This document shows positions 43,614 to 52,695 of a stretch of 64,000 nucleotides of DNA, piece by piece. This DNA is from Oceanisphaera sp. IT1-181 (GTDB lineage: Bacteria; Pseudomonadota; Gammaproteobacteria; Enterobacterales; Aeromonadaceae): the NCBI RefSeq assembly GCF_033807535.1, contig NZ_CP136856.1, positions 3,188,501 through 3,252,500 of the forward strand, read 5' to 3'. The notes beneath the pieces are model-generated. The model saw nothing but the letters and a program-made list of their open reading frames with translations. It was not told the origin of the DNA and did no database searches. Position 1 is the first letter of the stretch, and the number at the start of each line of letters is the position of its first letter. The position numbers and the translations under genes are program-made.

Positions 43614-44669
43614 TTATGGCCTATAGATTACGCTGGAAAGGGAGCCGATTCCGAGGCTGGCATTGGTTTTGCGTATCGACAGATCAGCATCAGGTTCAAT
43701 TCCGGTAAGTGCGCGTATCGCATCAATCGTTTCCGGGATCACAATGGCCTGATTGTCGACCATATAGGTATAGAACAACTCATCACCCTGAACTTTGAGT
43801 ATGTCTTCCCAAAGCGCGACTTCATATAAGCTATCGTGAGGCCGGCCGAGATCGGCCATCAGCTCCTTAACGGCGTTGATAGCGGTTAAACCGTCGTCGG
43901 TCCGAATCAAGGCAATACGAGAGGAGGCGCGGAACGCATCCAGTATTTCATCTTTGCTTGCATGACGGGTTAGTTGTACCGACCAATAATGCAGGTGGGC
44001 AAGTGTTTCGGGGATCTTGACTGCCATCGTTACGATATCAAGGTCAGGGTCAACGCTCTGGGCGTCTGCGCCTTGGTGGCTGGGAATATCCCGCTCGGGC
44101 ACTACCGTATTCATAATTCCGCCCAGATGGCTTTCCCACGGATCCGTCGCCCTACGTAGTAATGTGCCGCGGGCGCGAAGAAGTAAGCCGCGGTGTTTAA
44201 GGGCTGTAAGAGTACGAACGATTGACGTTGTGTTACATGACACGACGCGAGTACAGTCGCGCCCGACCGCCGAGGCGTAACTGGTTTCGGCAACAAATGA
44301 ATGGCCAGTAGTCTCATGTTTCTCGCCGCCATGGACAATAAATTTGAGACCACGCTGCCGGTATATTTCGATATTCTGGCTGGCCACATGTTTGGGGGTG
44401 CAGTCCACTACGATGTCAGCTTCATCGAGCAAATCATTCAGCGTGCCGGAAATGGCAATACCTGCTTGGTACATGGCGACGGCATGTGCATTAGTGGCTC
44501 CATACAGTCGAAATCCTTTGCTAATGGCAACTCGTGTTCGCCAGTCATGGACGGTATCTGCGACTCCGGCTAGCACCATATCGTCCTGCATGGCGACCGC
44601 ATCGGCCACTCGTTTTCCAATAACACCATAACCATTGATTGCTACTCGTATGGTCGGCCGCTGCGTCAT
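43614..44669 (-). CDS. Type II (archaeal-type) glyceraldehyde-3-phosphate dehydrogenase
   Basis: A 351-residue protein. The Rossmann start is VAINGYGVIGKRVADAV; the catalytic cysteine is in VVSCNTTSIVRTL, the archaeal-class form (SCNTT) rather than the bacterial SCTTN. Family length and the GVADTVHDWRTRVAISKGF segment agree with archaeal GAPDH. It acts on glyceraldehyde-3-P, the product of phosphoketolase. The combination is unusual in a proteobacterial metal island. Confidence 0.88.
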   Translation of the reverse strand: MTQRPTIRVAINGYGVIGKRVADAVAMQDDMVLAGVADTVHDWRTRVAISKGFRLYGATNAHAVAMYQAGIAISGTLNDLLDEADIVVDCTPKHVASQNIEIYRQRGLKFIVHGGEKHETTGHSFVAETSYASAVGRDCTRVVSCNTTSIVRTLTALKHRGLLLRARGTLLRRATDPWESHLGGIMNTVVPERDIPSHQGADAQSVDPDLDIVTMAVKIPETLAHLHYWSVQLTRHASKDEILDAFRASSRIALIRTDDGLTAINAVKELMADLGRPHDSLYEVALWEDILKVQGDELFYTYMVDNQAIVIPETIDAIRALTGIEPDADLSIRKTNASLGIGSLSSVIYRP

Positions 44670-44926
44670 GTTAGTTCTCCTATTCTGTCGCGTTTAATTG
44701 ATGACTCTGAGGCAACCTTGCCTCTAAGCCGAAACAGAACATTGGCTGAATGCCAGCATACTTGTCTGAAAACACCAATGAAGTTATGAAGATTTGTTGA
44801 TGATTAATATGTGATTAAATGAACCATTGGCGGTGTCCTGAAAGAGCTATAAGCACAGTCGGCCGCTGAGCCATGATCAGTGTCAGGTGAGGCATGACCT
44901 AAGACGTATTAAAAATAGATAAATAT

Positions 44927-46222
44927 TCACACCTGAAACACGGGCGCGAAGCCACCGCCAGGCGTGCGAAAGTTAGTGGTCTGGCCTTGGTATATACGTG
45001 CAGCGACAAGCAAACATTTTCCCGCATAGGTATAAAGACGAATATCGACCTTTCTGGTGGTTACGGTGCCATCAATCCTCATGGTCCGTTCCCCCGCTGG
45101 AACAAAGTTCTGCGCGATATAGTCGCCGTTAAGAATGTTTTCAAAAACGCGCCGGGTCAACTTGTTGCCTCGGTATACACCTTTGCTGCCATGGCCAGCA
45201 ACCGGCTTGAAGAACAGTTCTCGTCGCGCACTCCACAGTTCTTCTGCATCGCTTGCTGAAACCCCTCGGGTCTTGGGCACGGCGCGCTCCAGATACCCAG
45301 CCTCTGCCTCACTGAGCCCCCAGTCGCGTAGAGTCAGGGGGTCAGACAACAGGATCAGGTTGCGTTTGTCGGCCATGAGCGCATGTGCATGAGGATTGGG
45401 TGTTACCACCACCGCGCCGTCTAGATACGCGCGCCTTAGCACCTCATTAGCCGGGGCGTCCAGCGCGAAGTCCACCAGTCGGTTGTACACCATGTCGATA
45501 GGCTTGCCCTTTGCTGTCAATACACCATCGACATATTCGAGCTCCGATGGTTCGAGTATCAACGTATCAATTCCTCGGGCTTGGAGTAGCTGTTGGGCCA
45601 GCTGAAACTCGGGAAACATAAATTGAGTCTCTGGGGCGTCGTCCACTATGGCCAAACGACTGGGTATAGAGTCAGCACGCTGCCGTCGCCACTCCTGTTG
45701 AAACATATCAAACACCGTATCCTCAAATTCATCCAGTGCCTGCTTGGTCGCTGCGGTTTGTTGAGATGGATCACAGCATTGATGCTGAGCCCGCGCCAGT
45801 ACCGTGTTCAAAAACGCGCCGCCGGCATTGGTATTAATCTCAATCAGCTGAGGACCGTCTGGGCCCAGGTGAAAGTCATAGCCCATGAAGGCCCCCAGGG
45901 GGCCTGGATCGAAACGTGCGATTTCCGGCGCCCAGGACAGGGCGTACTCCCGATACAACGGAAGCTCGGCGGCTGCTTCGATCGCCTGAACGATACGTTC
46001 CATCGTCACTATGTCAGCTCGAGGGACGAAAACAGGCGTATTGGAAAAAAAATGATGGAGTTCAGGAACCGCTGAAAGATCGTTTTCGGCACCCATAAAT
46101 TGACTCTGTAGGCTCTCGTTGAGGGCTTTTTGGTCAAGAGTGACGCAGTAACACTGCCGATTGAGCTGGTCTGCGTGGATATTATTGGTATTTAGTTGAT
46201 TTTCCTGGGGCACGTCTTGCAT
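44927..46222 (-). CDS. ATP-grasp-like protein of unknown function
   Basis: A 431-residue soluble protein. DFHLGPDGPQLIEINTNAGG and ELFFKPVAGHGSKGVYRGNK look like ATP-grasp ligase elements (metal-binding Glu/Asn and the Lys that contacts ATP), and RMDGTVTTRKVDIRLYTYAG resembles the C-terminal fold. It could make a peptide or amide, for example a thiol, but I cannot say which. It is 258 bp upstream of GAPDH on the same strand. Confidence 0.6.
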   Translation of the reverse strand: MQDVPQENQLNTNNIHADQLNRQCYCVTLDQKALNESLQSQFMGAENDLSAVPELHHFFSNTPVFVPRADIVTMERIVQAIEAAAELPLYREYALSWAPEIARFDPGPLGAFMGYDFHLGPDGPQLIEINTNAGGAFLNTVLARAQHQCCDPSQQTAATKQALDEFEDTVFDMFQQEWRRQRADSIPSRLAIVDDAPETQFMFPEFQLAQQLLQARGIDTLILEPSELEYVDGVLTAKGKPIDMVYNRLVDFALDAPANEVLRRAYLDGAVVVTPNPHAHALMADKRNLILLSDPLTLRDWGLSEAEAGYLERAVPKTRGVSASDAEELWSARRELFFKPVAGHGSKGVYRGNKLTRRVFENILNGDYIAQNFVPAGERTMRIDGTVTTRKVDIRLYTYAGKCLLVAARIYQGQTTNFRTPGGGFAPVFQV

Positions 46223-46600
46223 TTTGAGCCTTTAGATATAGTGGATAGTTCAACATATAGATGTAGGTATCAGGTTTCTTCAATAGATTGGACTGTAGTT
46301 TCGCTCTTGATTCTGGTCAATAAAATACATGTGTAGTTACTTTTTTCAGGCATATTTCAGCTTCGTGTGTTGAACTGCATGGGAGTGACCACGCACCGTC
46401 GAGAATCTTGCCAGCTAGTCATTTGTTCCCATGGATCGACCGATACCTGGTGGTAAGTAGTCTGTCTGCTCATGAAAACCGAGAACTGGCCAGCCGCCCG
46501 GAAGGCGTAACGGAAGACAGGCACAGAGGCTATACCGCTATAGATGACTAGCGATGTATCGGACTATGACCGGTGGGAACTGAAAGTACTGCATTAAGGA
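46223..46600. other. 378-bp gap before the duplicated block
   Basis: It includes the promoter region of the ATP-grasp gene (AT-rich near 46240-46350). The rest carries no recognisable gene. Sequence after 46440 has stops in all frames and looks decayed. Confidence 0.4.
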
Positions 46601-46693
46601 ATTGCTATAGTGATTGTCGAACAGATATTCCTGATGTCTTCCGCCAAAAATAAGGCGATGAAAAGTGATGAGTCCGAGGCACACAATTACTGA
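46601..46693 (+). pseudogene. C-terminal remnant of a second APC permease
   Basis: The frame IAIVIVEQIFLMSSAKNKAM, ending SEAHNY, matches the end of the intact permease at 32168 (VIAVAEQMFLTSSVRRKALE). Only about 30 codons remain. It lies 30 bp before the second copy of the small membrane protein, so it is part of a duplicated block. Confidence 0.8.
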
Positions 46694-46723
46694 TATTCAA
46701 TACCTAAATTGGAGGATACTCTC

Positions 46724-46951
46724 ATGATGGAAGGGAATATGTTTTGTAACACTATGTCGACTGGGCATTGGCTATGGATGTTGGTCATTGCCATTCTGTT
46801 CGTTATACCAGTCTGGCGAATCTGTCAGCGCATCGGTTATCAGGGTTGGATGGGGATCCTGATTATTATTCCGGTGGTAAATCTGATTCTTCTGTACTTT
46901 ATTGCATTTTCGGACTGGCCAGCGGACAAAGCAGGATCACGTAATGGGTGA
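46724..46951 (+). CDS. Small two-helix membrane protein (copy 2)
   Basis: A 75-residue paralogue of the protein at 33544: MMEGNMFCNTMSTGHWLWM, then helix 1 (MLVIAILFVIPVW), CQRIGYQG and helix 2 (LIIIPVVNLILLYFIAF). Start ATG 46724 (or 46727) follows GGAGG. It overlaps the next gene by 8 bp, exactly as copy 1 overlaps its ATPase fragment. It looks intact. Confidence 0.78.
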   Translation: MMEGNMFCNTMSTGHWLWMLVIAILFVIPVWRICQRIGYQGWMGILIIIPVVNLILLYFIAFSDWPADKAGSRNG

Positions 46952-48005
46952 TCATCAGCACTCACACCAATACGATCACCCTACCCATGAAAATCATGTT
47001 GAAGACCCGGTCTGCGGCATGTCCGTAGATCCTCATACGGCAGAACATCGCAGCCACCATACTGGCAAGACCTATTATTTCTGTTCCATCCGATGTCAGT
47101 CAAAGTTTGATGAGGATCCAGAAACATACTTCAGTGAGGGGAAAGAACCAGCGGAGCCGGTTATCTCCGGCACTATATACACATGCCCGAGGCATCCAGA
47201 AATCCATAGCAATTGTCTGATTTGCGTGACGGTCTTGGAGCTGAAGCAAGTGAACCTCGACGATCGGCCATTGAAAGAGCTTACGGATATGACTCGTCGG
47301 TTCTGGATTGGTCTGCTTCTCGCCCTCCCTGTGTTGGGACTTGAAATGGGGGGCCACCTTACAAGTCTTGATCACATCGTATCATCACAAACTTCCAACT
47401 GGATTCAGCTGATACTGATAATGCCTGTGGTGGTCTGGTGCGGCTGGCCCTTCTTTGCTCGGGGCTGGAAGTCAGTGCTCAACCGCAACCTGAACATGTT
47501 CACACTAATCCCCATTGGTACCGCCATTGCGTTGGTCTATAGCCTTATCGCGACATTGTCTCCACAGGTTTTCCCAAATATTTTACGGCAGGCAGATGGT
47601 TCAGTTACCGTGTATTTCGAAGCGGTGGCCGTCATTGTGGTGTTGGTATTACTTGGGCAAGTGCTGGAACTTCGTGCTCACGAGAAAGCCACAGGTGCGA
47701 TAAAAGTCCGACTAGATCTGGCCTCGGCCACGGCCACGGCAAGAAAGTTGGATGATGATGGGGTCGAGTCCGACATCTCCCTCGATCAGGTGAAGGTCGG
47801 CGACCGTTTGCGAGTCTGTCCGGGCGATAAAGTACCACTGGATGGAGAGATTCTGGAAGGCAGCTCCCATGTTGACGAATCTCTGGTAACCGGAGCCCCC
47901 CTAGCGGTGAGCAAAAAGATGGGTGACCAGGTGATTGCTGGCAGCATGAACCAGCAAGGCAGCTTCATTATGCGAGCTGACAAAGTCAGGCGCGGCACCA
48001 AATAG
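46944..48005 (+). pseudogene. Truncated heavy-metal P-type ATPase
   Basis: Begins MGDHQHSHQYDH, His-rich, then a YHS motif (EDPVCGMSVDPHTAEH, YYFCSIRCQSKF), a degenerate CPRHPEIHSNCLIC motif, four helices and the actuator domain, then stops at 48005 before the CPC helix and phosphorylation domain. The actuator TGE motif reads VTGAPLAV, with the catalytic Glu changed to Ala. Without the ATP-binding half it cannot pump. It is a relic of the intact type at 37217. Confidence 0.85.
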
Positions 48006-48022
48006 GATTCACAGATATAAGT

Positions 48023-48454
48023 AATGTGCACAATAGCTACACCCATGATCATATTTTTTGGGAGCGTCACACGACGAGAATGCCAAGCGTACTATCTGGG
48101 TTGTTGCTCTGATGGTCATCATGATGATGGGTGAAACAGCCGCAGGTTACACCACAGGTCCTATGGGCCTAGTTGTTAATGCGAGATACTGCGGATGTAT
48201 TGCCTGACCATACGGATGAACACGTTGCGAAGGAGATTCGTGAAATCCTTGGCCAAACCGGTGATGTGGAAGTCACGGATTTGCACATATGGCAGGTTGT
48301 CCCTGAGGCCCGAGCAGCGATTGTGAGCGTATTGGGTAACTCAACCATCAATGCAAATATGATTCGAGAGCGCTTAAAGCCTGTCCATGAGATCATGCAT
48401 CTGACCGTGGAGTATCATATTTTAAAAATCAAAATGCAGCCCGTAGACCTATGA
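48023..48454 (+). pseudogene. dmeF: Internally deleted cation diffusion facilitator (DmeF-like)
   Basis: Two remnants of a CDF efflux protein are joined. The N-terminal part reads SHDENAKRTIWVVALMVIMM and GETAAGYTTG (start of TM1, about 48068-48150). The C-terminal cytoplasmic domain is in another frame (48173-48454): DVEVTDLHIWQVVPEARAAI and LKPVHEIMHLTVEYHIL. Most membrane helices are gone. DmeF-type proteins export Co, Ni or Zn. Confidence 0.8.
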
Positions 48455-48555
48455 ACACCTGATACTACGATCACCTTGCCATCATCTGACTTGTGCCTGT
48501 TCATAGCATGGTATATTGGGCAACGTTGGAGCATTACAGAGTAAAGGGCTACATA

Positions 48556-49968
48556 ATGGGCAGTTATCTTTCTTTAACAACTCGACTCAGTCTTACGTTC
48601 AGTATTGCCATGTTGGCAGTATGGGGATTGGTGAGTGTCGTATTAATGCAATCGCTGGAGCACCACTTTGCTCAACAGGATGAAACTGACCTTAAAAGTA
48701 AGATAATACTAACCAAAAAATTTATTTCCACTCAATTACAGGGCGATAAACAGAGCTGGTTAGAGTTAGAAGCAGGTTTAAATAACATGCTCTCTGGGCA
48801 TGATGGCTTTTATCTACTGATTAAAGATCGACATGGCCAAGTGCTAGCAAGCACTAACGTCACTTATGATCAGCAACCGGGTATGAGTCGAATTTTTCCC
48901 AGCTTTACATCATTACCATTACAAGAGAGCTGGACCGAAGACGGTATTCGTTATCGCAGTATTACAGAACAGGTTTTTTTGGATCCGTCCATGTCTCGAA
49001 CCGATACAGCCAACTCGGTGTTGGTACGTATGGTAATAGACTCCAGCTATCATCAGCATTTTATTGATGAACTAAAAATAGGCCTTGTCTGGTTCACTGG
49101 CGGTATTGCCTTGATCTCCGTGCTGCTAGGATGGTTTGCATCGCGGACCGGTCTAAAACCATTACGCAGCCTAGCCTCGCTTTCCGCTCGGGTTACTGCC
49201 AATAAACTCGATCATCGGCTCTCTTTGGCCAATGCACCATCAGAGCTACACGCACCCATTCAGGCCTTCAATGACATGCTGGATCGACTGGAAGATTCTT
49301 TTCAGCGGCTAACGGCCTTTTCTTCCGATATTGCCCACGAGCTGCGCACTCCGGTTAACAGCCTAATGATGCAAACCCAAGTGGCGTTGGCACAGCCGCG
49401 TAATGCCGAAGAGTACAAAGAAGTGCTCTACGCTAACCTGGAGACTGCCGAGCGGCAAGCGCGGATGATTGGTGAAATGTTATTTCTTGCCAAGTCAGAG
49501 CAAGGCCAGTTAACCATGCAGCGCGAGCCGCTGGCCTTGAATGATGAATTGGATGAACTAATTGAATTTTTTGAGCCCTTGGCCAGTGAACAACAAGTAC
49601 GCCTACACCGACAAGGCCAAGCTTCATTGCTGGGCGACAAAGCCATGCTGCAACGCGCTTTCAGTAATTTACTCACTAATGCCATTCGCTATACAGCGGC
49701 AGAGGGTGAAGTGCGCATGACCATTAGCAGTAATAATCAAGGCACAACCGTGACGGTAGCCAATCCAGGAGCGGCGATTCCACCAGAAGAATGGCCTCAT
49801 CTGTTTGACCGCTTTTACCGAGTGGACCATGCACGCCAACCAATAACCGAGGGCACGGGGCTGGGGCTAGCGATTACCCAAGCGATTATCATCGCGCATC
49901 ACGGCACTATTGCTGTGCACTCTGATGCACAAGAAACCTGTTTTAGTGTTTGGTTTCCGTGTGAGTAA
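48556..49968 (+). CDS. CusS-like heavy-metal sensor histidine kinase
   Basis: The start is taken at ATG 48556 (MGSYLSLTTRLSL), as the earlier frame has no signal. 470 residues: TM1 about 12-34, periplasmic sensor about 35-168, TM2 about 170-190, HAMP, HisKA with the histidine in SSDIAHELRTPVNSLMMQ, and ATPase boxes LTNAIRYTAAEGEV, GTGLGLAI. The layout matches the CusS/CopS group that senses periplasmic copper or silver. Its expected partner, the CusR-like regulator, is 7 kb away on the same strand. Confidence 0.88.
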   Translation: MGSYLSLTTRLSLTFSIAMLAVWGLVSVVLMQSLEHHFAQQDETDLKSKIILTKKFISTQLQGDKQSWLELEAGLNNMLSGHDGFYLLIKDRHGQVLASTNVTYDQQPGMSRIFPSFTSLPLQESWTEDGIRYRSITEQVFLDPSMSRTDTANSVLVRMVIDSSYHQHFIDELKIGLVWFTGGIALISVLLGWFASRTGLKPLRSLASLSARVTANKLDHRLSLANAPSELHAPIQAFNDMLDRLEDSFQRLTAFSSDIAHELRTPVNSLMMQTQVALAQPRNAEEYKEVLYANLETAERQARMIGEMLFLAKSEQGQLTMQREPLALNDELDELIEFFEPLASEQQVRLHRQGQASLLGDKAMLQRAFSNLLTNAIRYTAAEGEVRMTISSNNQGTTVTVANPGAAIPPEEWPHLFDRFYRVDHARQPITEGTGLGLAITQAIIIAHHGTIAVHSDAQETCFSVWFPCE

Positions 49969-50178
49969 TATTACTTTTAAATAAAAAGGGAGCCTAAGCT
50001 TTGGATGACAATCGGTTAAGCTGACTGGCATTTTTTACTAGGGATACTTCAAAGGTTTAAATCTACCCTCCTTGATAGTGTCGGTCTTCTCGCCTTATCA
50101 GGGAACGGTCAAGATTCAGCGCCGACACGTCTTCAGCCTCTCTTCTTTCATCCCACTGACGGTCAGTTAAGTTTAACT

Positions 50179-50934
50179 TCAGTATCTATCATTAAGCTGA
50201 ACTCCGCTCTCTTCTTTCGGGATGCGCACGTAGAAACGCGCAAAGAACAGGCCTACCTCAAACAGCAACCACATTGGAATAGCCAACAGAGTTTGCGAGA
50301 TAATATCAGGCGGTGTTAGCAACATGCCTACCACAAATACGATCACAATCACGTACGGGCGTTTACTGGCCAGTGCTTTGGGCGTCATCATGCCGGTCCA
50401 GCAGATAATGATAGTCACAATAGGGATCTCAAAGGCGATACCAAAGGCGATAAACAGCCCCAGTACAAAATCTAAATAACTGGCGATATCGGTGGCAATA
50501 GTCACCCCGGTCGGCGCCATCTTGGTGAAGAAACCAAACGCTAAGGGAAACACCACAAAATAGGCAAAGGCCGCGCCCGCATAAAACAGCAAGGCGCTAG
50601 AAAATACCAAGGGGGCAATCAGGCGCTTTTCGTTCTTATACAGGCCAGCTGCGATAAATGCCCACACCTGATACAAAATATAAGGAATGGCTAGGAAGAA
50701 GGACACAATTAAGGTCAACTTCATCGGCGTTAAAAAAGGCGTTGCCACCCCCGTGGCAATCATAGTGCCGCCCTCGGGTAATTGACGCAGTAAGGGTTCA
50801 GCTAAGAGGGTATAAATGTCGTTAGCAAAATACACCAAAATTAAAAACACTAATAGAATAGCGACGAAGGCACGTAAAATACACCTTCTCAGCTCAACTA
50901 GGTGGCTAAATAAAGGCTGATGTACTTGATTCAT
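50179..50934 (-). CDS. tatC: TatC, twin-arginine translocase receptor
   Basis: A 251-residue six-helix protein. N-terminal PLFSHLVELRRCILRAFVAI contains the conserved SHLxELRxR motif, and DFVLGLFIAFGIAFEIPIV is the family signature around TM4. TatC binds twin-arginine signal peptides. It is the third gene of tatA-tatB-tatC. This is a second Tat locus inside the island, near the Tat-signal bearing CopA. Confidence 0.94.
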   Translation of the reverse strand: MNQVHQPLFSHLVELRRCILRAFVAILLVFLILVYFANDIYTLLAEPLLRQLPEGGTMIATGVATPFLTPMKLTLIVSFFLAIPYILYQVWAFIAAGLYKNEKRLIAPLVFSSALLFYAGAAFAYFVVFPLAFGFFTKMAPTGVTIATDIASYLDFVLGLFIAFGIAFEIPIVTIIICWTGMMTPKALASKRPYVIVIVFVVGMLLTPPDIISQTLLAIPMWLLFEVGLFFARFYVRIPKEESGVQLNDRY

Positions 50935-51363
50935 TTAAGATTTATCCTGCGAGGCCGGAGGCGATAGAACCGAGTCATCTTGCGGTATTTTTTGTTCTCT
51001 ATCCTGCACTATGTTTCGCTCTATTTTTGGCTTAGGCTTGAGCTCAATATCAAATTCAGGCTGTGCCTTATTTTCATAGCAACGAGCAACAGACGCAACG
51101 GCATCTTTTAGCTGGTCGACTGACTCTAGTAGCTCTGGGTTCAAGTGCTTAATATCGAGACTCTCGGCTTTTTTGAGGTCTCGATTCAGCTCATCTATAC
51201 GCAGCTCTTGGCTCAACTCCGTCTTTACAGTATTGGCCGTATCGCGTACCGCTTTAAACAAGCGTGACACGGTTCTGACTGCAACCGGCAATCGCTCGGG
51301 GCCCAGCACCAAGAGGCCAACCACGGCGATCACTATTAGCTCCCAGAAACCAATATCAAACAT
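50935..51363 (-). CDS. tatB: TatB, twin-arginine translocase subunit
   Basis: A 142-residue protein: N-terminal helix MFDIGFWELIVIAVVGLLVL then GPERLPVAVRTVSRLFKAVR, the TatB hinge and amphipathic helix with the conserved E8 and GPxxLP. The C-terminal tail is charged. It lies directly adjacent to tatC (stop and start touching). Confidence 0.93.
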   Translation of the reverse strand: MFDIGFWELIVIAVVGLLVLGPERLPVAVRTVSRLFKAVRDTANTVKTELSQELRIDELNRDLKKAESLDIKHLNPELLESVDQLKDAVASVARCYENKAQPEFDIELKPKPKIERNIVQDREQKIPQDDSVLSPPASQDKS

Positions 51364-51365
51364 GC

Positions 51366-51614
51366 TTATACTCGATCATTGTCTTTGGTTTTTGCTTGGT
51401 CTGTTTGGCCTTTTTTGTCAAACAGCGCTTCTTGCTCAAAGTACGCATCTTGTTTGTCTTTGGCCGCCTCTTGCTCGTCGCCACTCATCGCCTTTTTAAA
51501 GCCTTTCACCGCAGAACCCAGATCTCCACCCAAGCCACTCAATTTTTTAGTACCGAATAATAGCACCACAATTAGCACTACAATCAGTAACTGCCACACA
51601 CTGACACCCGCCAT
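51366..51614 (-). CDS. tatA: TatA, twin-arginine translocase pore subunit
   Basis: The start is ATG 51614 (MAGVSVWQLLIVVLIVVLLF), rather than an earlier ATG with a second hydrophobic run. This 82-residue protein has the TatA helix, FGTKKLSGLGGDLGSAVKGF hinge/amphipathic helix, and acidic-basic tail. It is 2 bp from tatB. Confidence 0.93.
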   Translation of the reverse strand: MAGVSVWQLLIVVLIVVLLFGTKKLSGLGGDLGSAVKGFKKAMSGDEQEAAKDKQDAYFEQEALFDKKGQTDQAKTKDNDRV

Positions 51615-52096
51615 AATTAACTTCCTATTTAAAACAAAAATAATAACTAAACTAAATGACAACTCCTTGATAGCTAACCTCAGAATGATGTTTTCCGCCC
51701 CCCTGAAACCAAATTATTAATGTCGACACCAAACCTAATATGGTCAATTAATTTTATATGTATATCTAAAAATGTTGGCTACATCACGTAGTCGCAGCCA
51801 TAGCCTGGAATAGTTGCCATCTACTCTTCTTTCCATCATAACCTGCAAGTGGCTTGATGACGTATGTTCACCCAAGGTACTTTATATTTTTCAACCGGCG
51901 AGTAAGAATGATAAACAATCTAGATGAATTTATTTTTAAGTTGCGTGGAAAGTCCGTATGAAATTAATTTCACTACAGACTTCCCAGTAACGAAGGAGTT
52001 AGTTAGCTATTGAACCCCTTTGGTTTTTCATTGTCATGCCATCGGTGTTAATAGGTTAATTATATTTTCACTACTGACCAATGTAGTATTTTACTA
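51615..52096. other. 482-bp gap upstream of tatA
   Basis: AT-rich. The 51615-51760 portion should contain the tatA promoter. No gene, repeat or terminator that I can support is seen in the rest. Confidence 0.4.
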
Positions 52097-52582
52097 TTAA
52101 AATGTAACGCTCTGGTTAGTCCCGTTTGACGGCATTATTGCTACTGGCGCCTTGGTTCCTAAAGTTTTTGAACGGTTATTTTCACGTGACGTTCTCATTT
52201 TTTCATCAAAGCGATCGACACCATCTGTACCATTACTGCCACCGTTAAGATACACATCAGCGGAGTTTTCTCGTTGTTGAGCCGCTAATTGATTTTTTTC
52301 ACGTGACTTTCTCATTTTTGCATCGAAACGGTCGACGCCATCGGTGCCATTGCTAACTTCATTCAGATATACCTTGGCGGGAATACAGGCTGATAAATCT
52401 TTACCTGTTTTCTTAGCCTGTAATTTAGCCATCTTTGTGTCAAATCTATCTACCCCATCAGTGCCGTTACTCAGGACGTTAAAACAAACGTTAGCGGGCT
52501 TGTAATGACTGGATGCCATAACTAATGGAGCAGAAAAAATACTAACGGCAGAGAAGATAAGCAGTGCGACAGGTTTAAACAT
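52097..52582 (-). CDS. Secreted protein with three SNGTDGVDRFD repeats
   Basis: The start is ATG 52582 (MFKPVALLIFSAVSIFSAPL), giving a signal peptide cut near MASS. The mature protein, about 140 residues, has three copies of an about 35-50-residue unit: V.xN.xSNGTDGVDRFDxKMxK, then a Lys/Arg/Gln-rich helix (KLQAKKTG, RKSREKNQ, RTSRENNR). Two cysteines (VCFNV and SACIP) lie in and after the first unit. Repeated Asp/Asn residues could bind cations. I do not recognise the family. A copper-box-like palindrome lies 75 bp upstream. Confidence 0.8.
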   Translation of the reverse strand: MFKPVALLIFSAVSIFSAPLVMASSHYKPANVCFNVLSNGTDGVDRFDTKMAKLQAKKTGKDLSACIPAKVYLNEVSNGTDGVDRFDAKMRKSREKNQLAAQQRENSADVYLNGGSNGTDGVDRFDEKMRTSRENNRSKTLGTKAPVAIMPSNGTNQSVTF

Positions 52583-52656
52583 GGTATTCCCCTTTATAAA
52601 TAAATTGATTTTAATAAATATAAAGGATAGCAATGCATATCTGACGAGAACCTGTC

Positions 52657-52684
52657 ATGAACATGACATTATTGTCATGTTCAT
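52657..52684. promoter_or_regulatory. Perfect 28-bp palindrome resembling a CusR/CopR box
   Basis: ATGAACATGACA and TGTCATGTTCAT are exact inverted repeats with a 4-bp spacer. The core TGACA-N4-TGTCA matches the copper-responsive box pattern of CusR/CopR. It is 75 bp upstream of the start of the repeat-protein gene and just past the cytochrome c gene stop, so it probably controls the repeat protein. Confidence 0.7.
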
Positions 52685-52695
52685 TATTATCGTGT

